Origin: CAZXVW01 sp964644025 | GTDB lineage: Bacteria; Acidobacteriota; Terriglobia; Bryobacterales; Bryobacteraceae | DNA: 13,394 bases | Assembly: GCA_964644025.1 (NCBI GenBank) | Contig: CAZXVW010000121.1 | Span: 1-13,394 of the forward strand | Direction: 5' to 3' | Shown here: positions 13,353 through 13,394 of the stretch, piece after piece | How positions within the stretch are numbered: position 1 is the first letter of the stretch | How the letters are laid out: each line of letters starts with the position of its first letter | Position numbers and translations under genes: made by a program | Notes under the pieces: model-generated | The model's database searches: none | Seen by the model: only the letters and a program-made list of their open reading frames with translations | What the model was told of the DNA's origin: nothing

Positions 13353-13394
13353 TCGGCGGGCATGGCACGCCAGTTGATTTGGATCTTTTTTCCG

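Noticed and set aside
1..13394. CRISPR array, tRNA/rRNA, insertion sequence or prophage
   Set aside because: No spaced direct repeats, tRNA-like cloverleaf, rRNA stretch or transposase/integrase motifs were seen on reading both strands.

Overview
The window is GC-rich bacterial chromosome with tightly packed genes. I see no rRNA, tRNA, CRISPR array, transposase or phage gene. The gene set suggests an Acidobacteriota-type soil bacterium, perhaps Bryobacterales/Solibacter-like: exported ThuA-like, aldo/keto reductase-like and sugar-isomerase-like proteins with Tat signals, a tetraheme cytochrome, a MoxR ATPase beside a divergent YchF-type ATPase, and an NfeD-slipin-SPOR-LipA-Lnt run. Planctomycetota or Verrucomicrobiota are not excluded. 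The assignment is inference from gene content, without a database search.

Region 1 (1-1590, minus strand): a zinc-dependent medium-chain dehydrogenase is joined by an ATGA stop/start overlap to an NAD(P)-dependent sugar epimerase/dehydratase that is cut by the left edge of the window. Region 2 (1591-1789) is a divergent intergenic stretch with a large near-perfect palindrome just upstream of the next gene.

Region 3 (1790-5654) holds four proteins with export signals. They are a Tat-lipoprotein of the hydroxypyruvate-isomerase/sugar-isomerase TIM-barrel family (plus strand) and, on the minus strand, a ThuA-like protein, a Tat-exported aldo/keto reductase homologue that lacks most of the catalytic tetrad, and a small four-heme cytochrome c. 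Good promoters precede the ThuA and aldo/keto reductase genes, and a terminator-like hairpin follows the latter. With the dehydrogenase and epimerase of region 1, this looks like a carbohydrate-modification locus acting largely outside the cytoplasm; its substrate cannot be read from the sequence.

Region 4 (5655-6104) is a 450-base intergenic stretch without a convincing gene. Region 5 (6105-8162, plus strand) holds a MoxR AAA+ ATPase and, 15 bases later, a YchF-like P-loop ATPase with altered switch motifs; the usual DUF58/VWA partner of MoxR is not next to it.

Region 6 (8167-13326, minus strand) is a five-gene, head-to-tail unit with overlaps or very short gaps. In order of transcription it encodes an NfeD/ClpP-like membrane serine protease, a slipin (SPFH) protein, a membrane-anchored SPOR-domain protein, lipoyl synthase LipA and apolipoprotein N-acyltransferase Lnt. 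An extended -10 promoter sits just upstream of the first gene. The unit combines envelope quality control, peptidoglycan-binding and lipoprotein maturation with lipoate synthesis.
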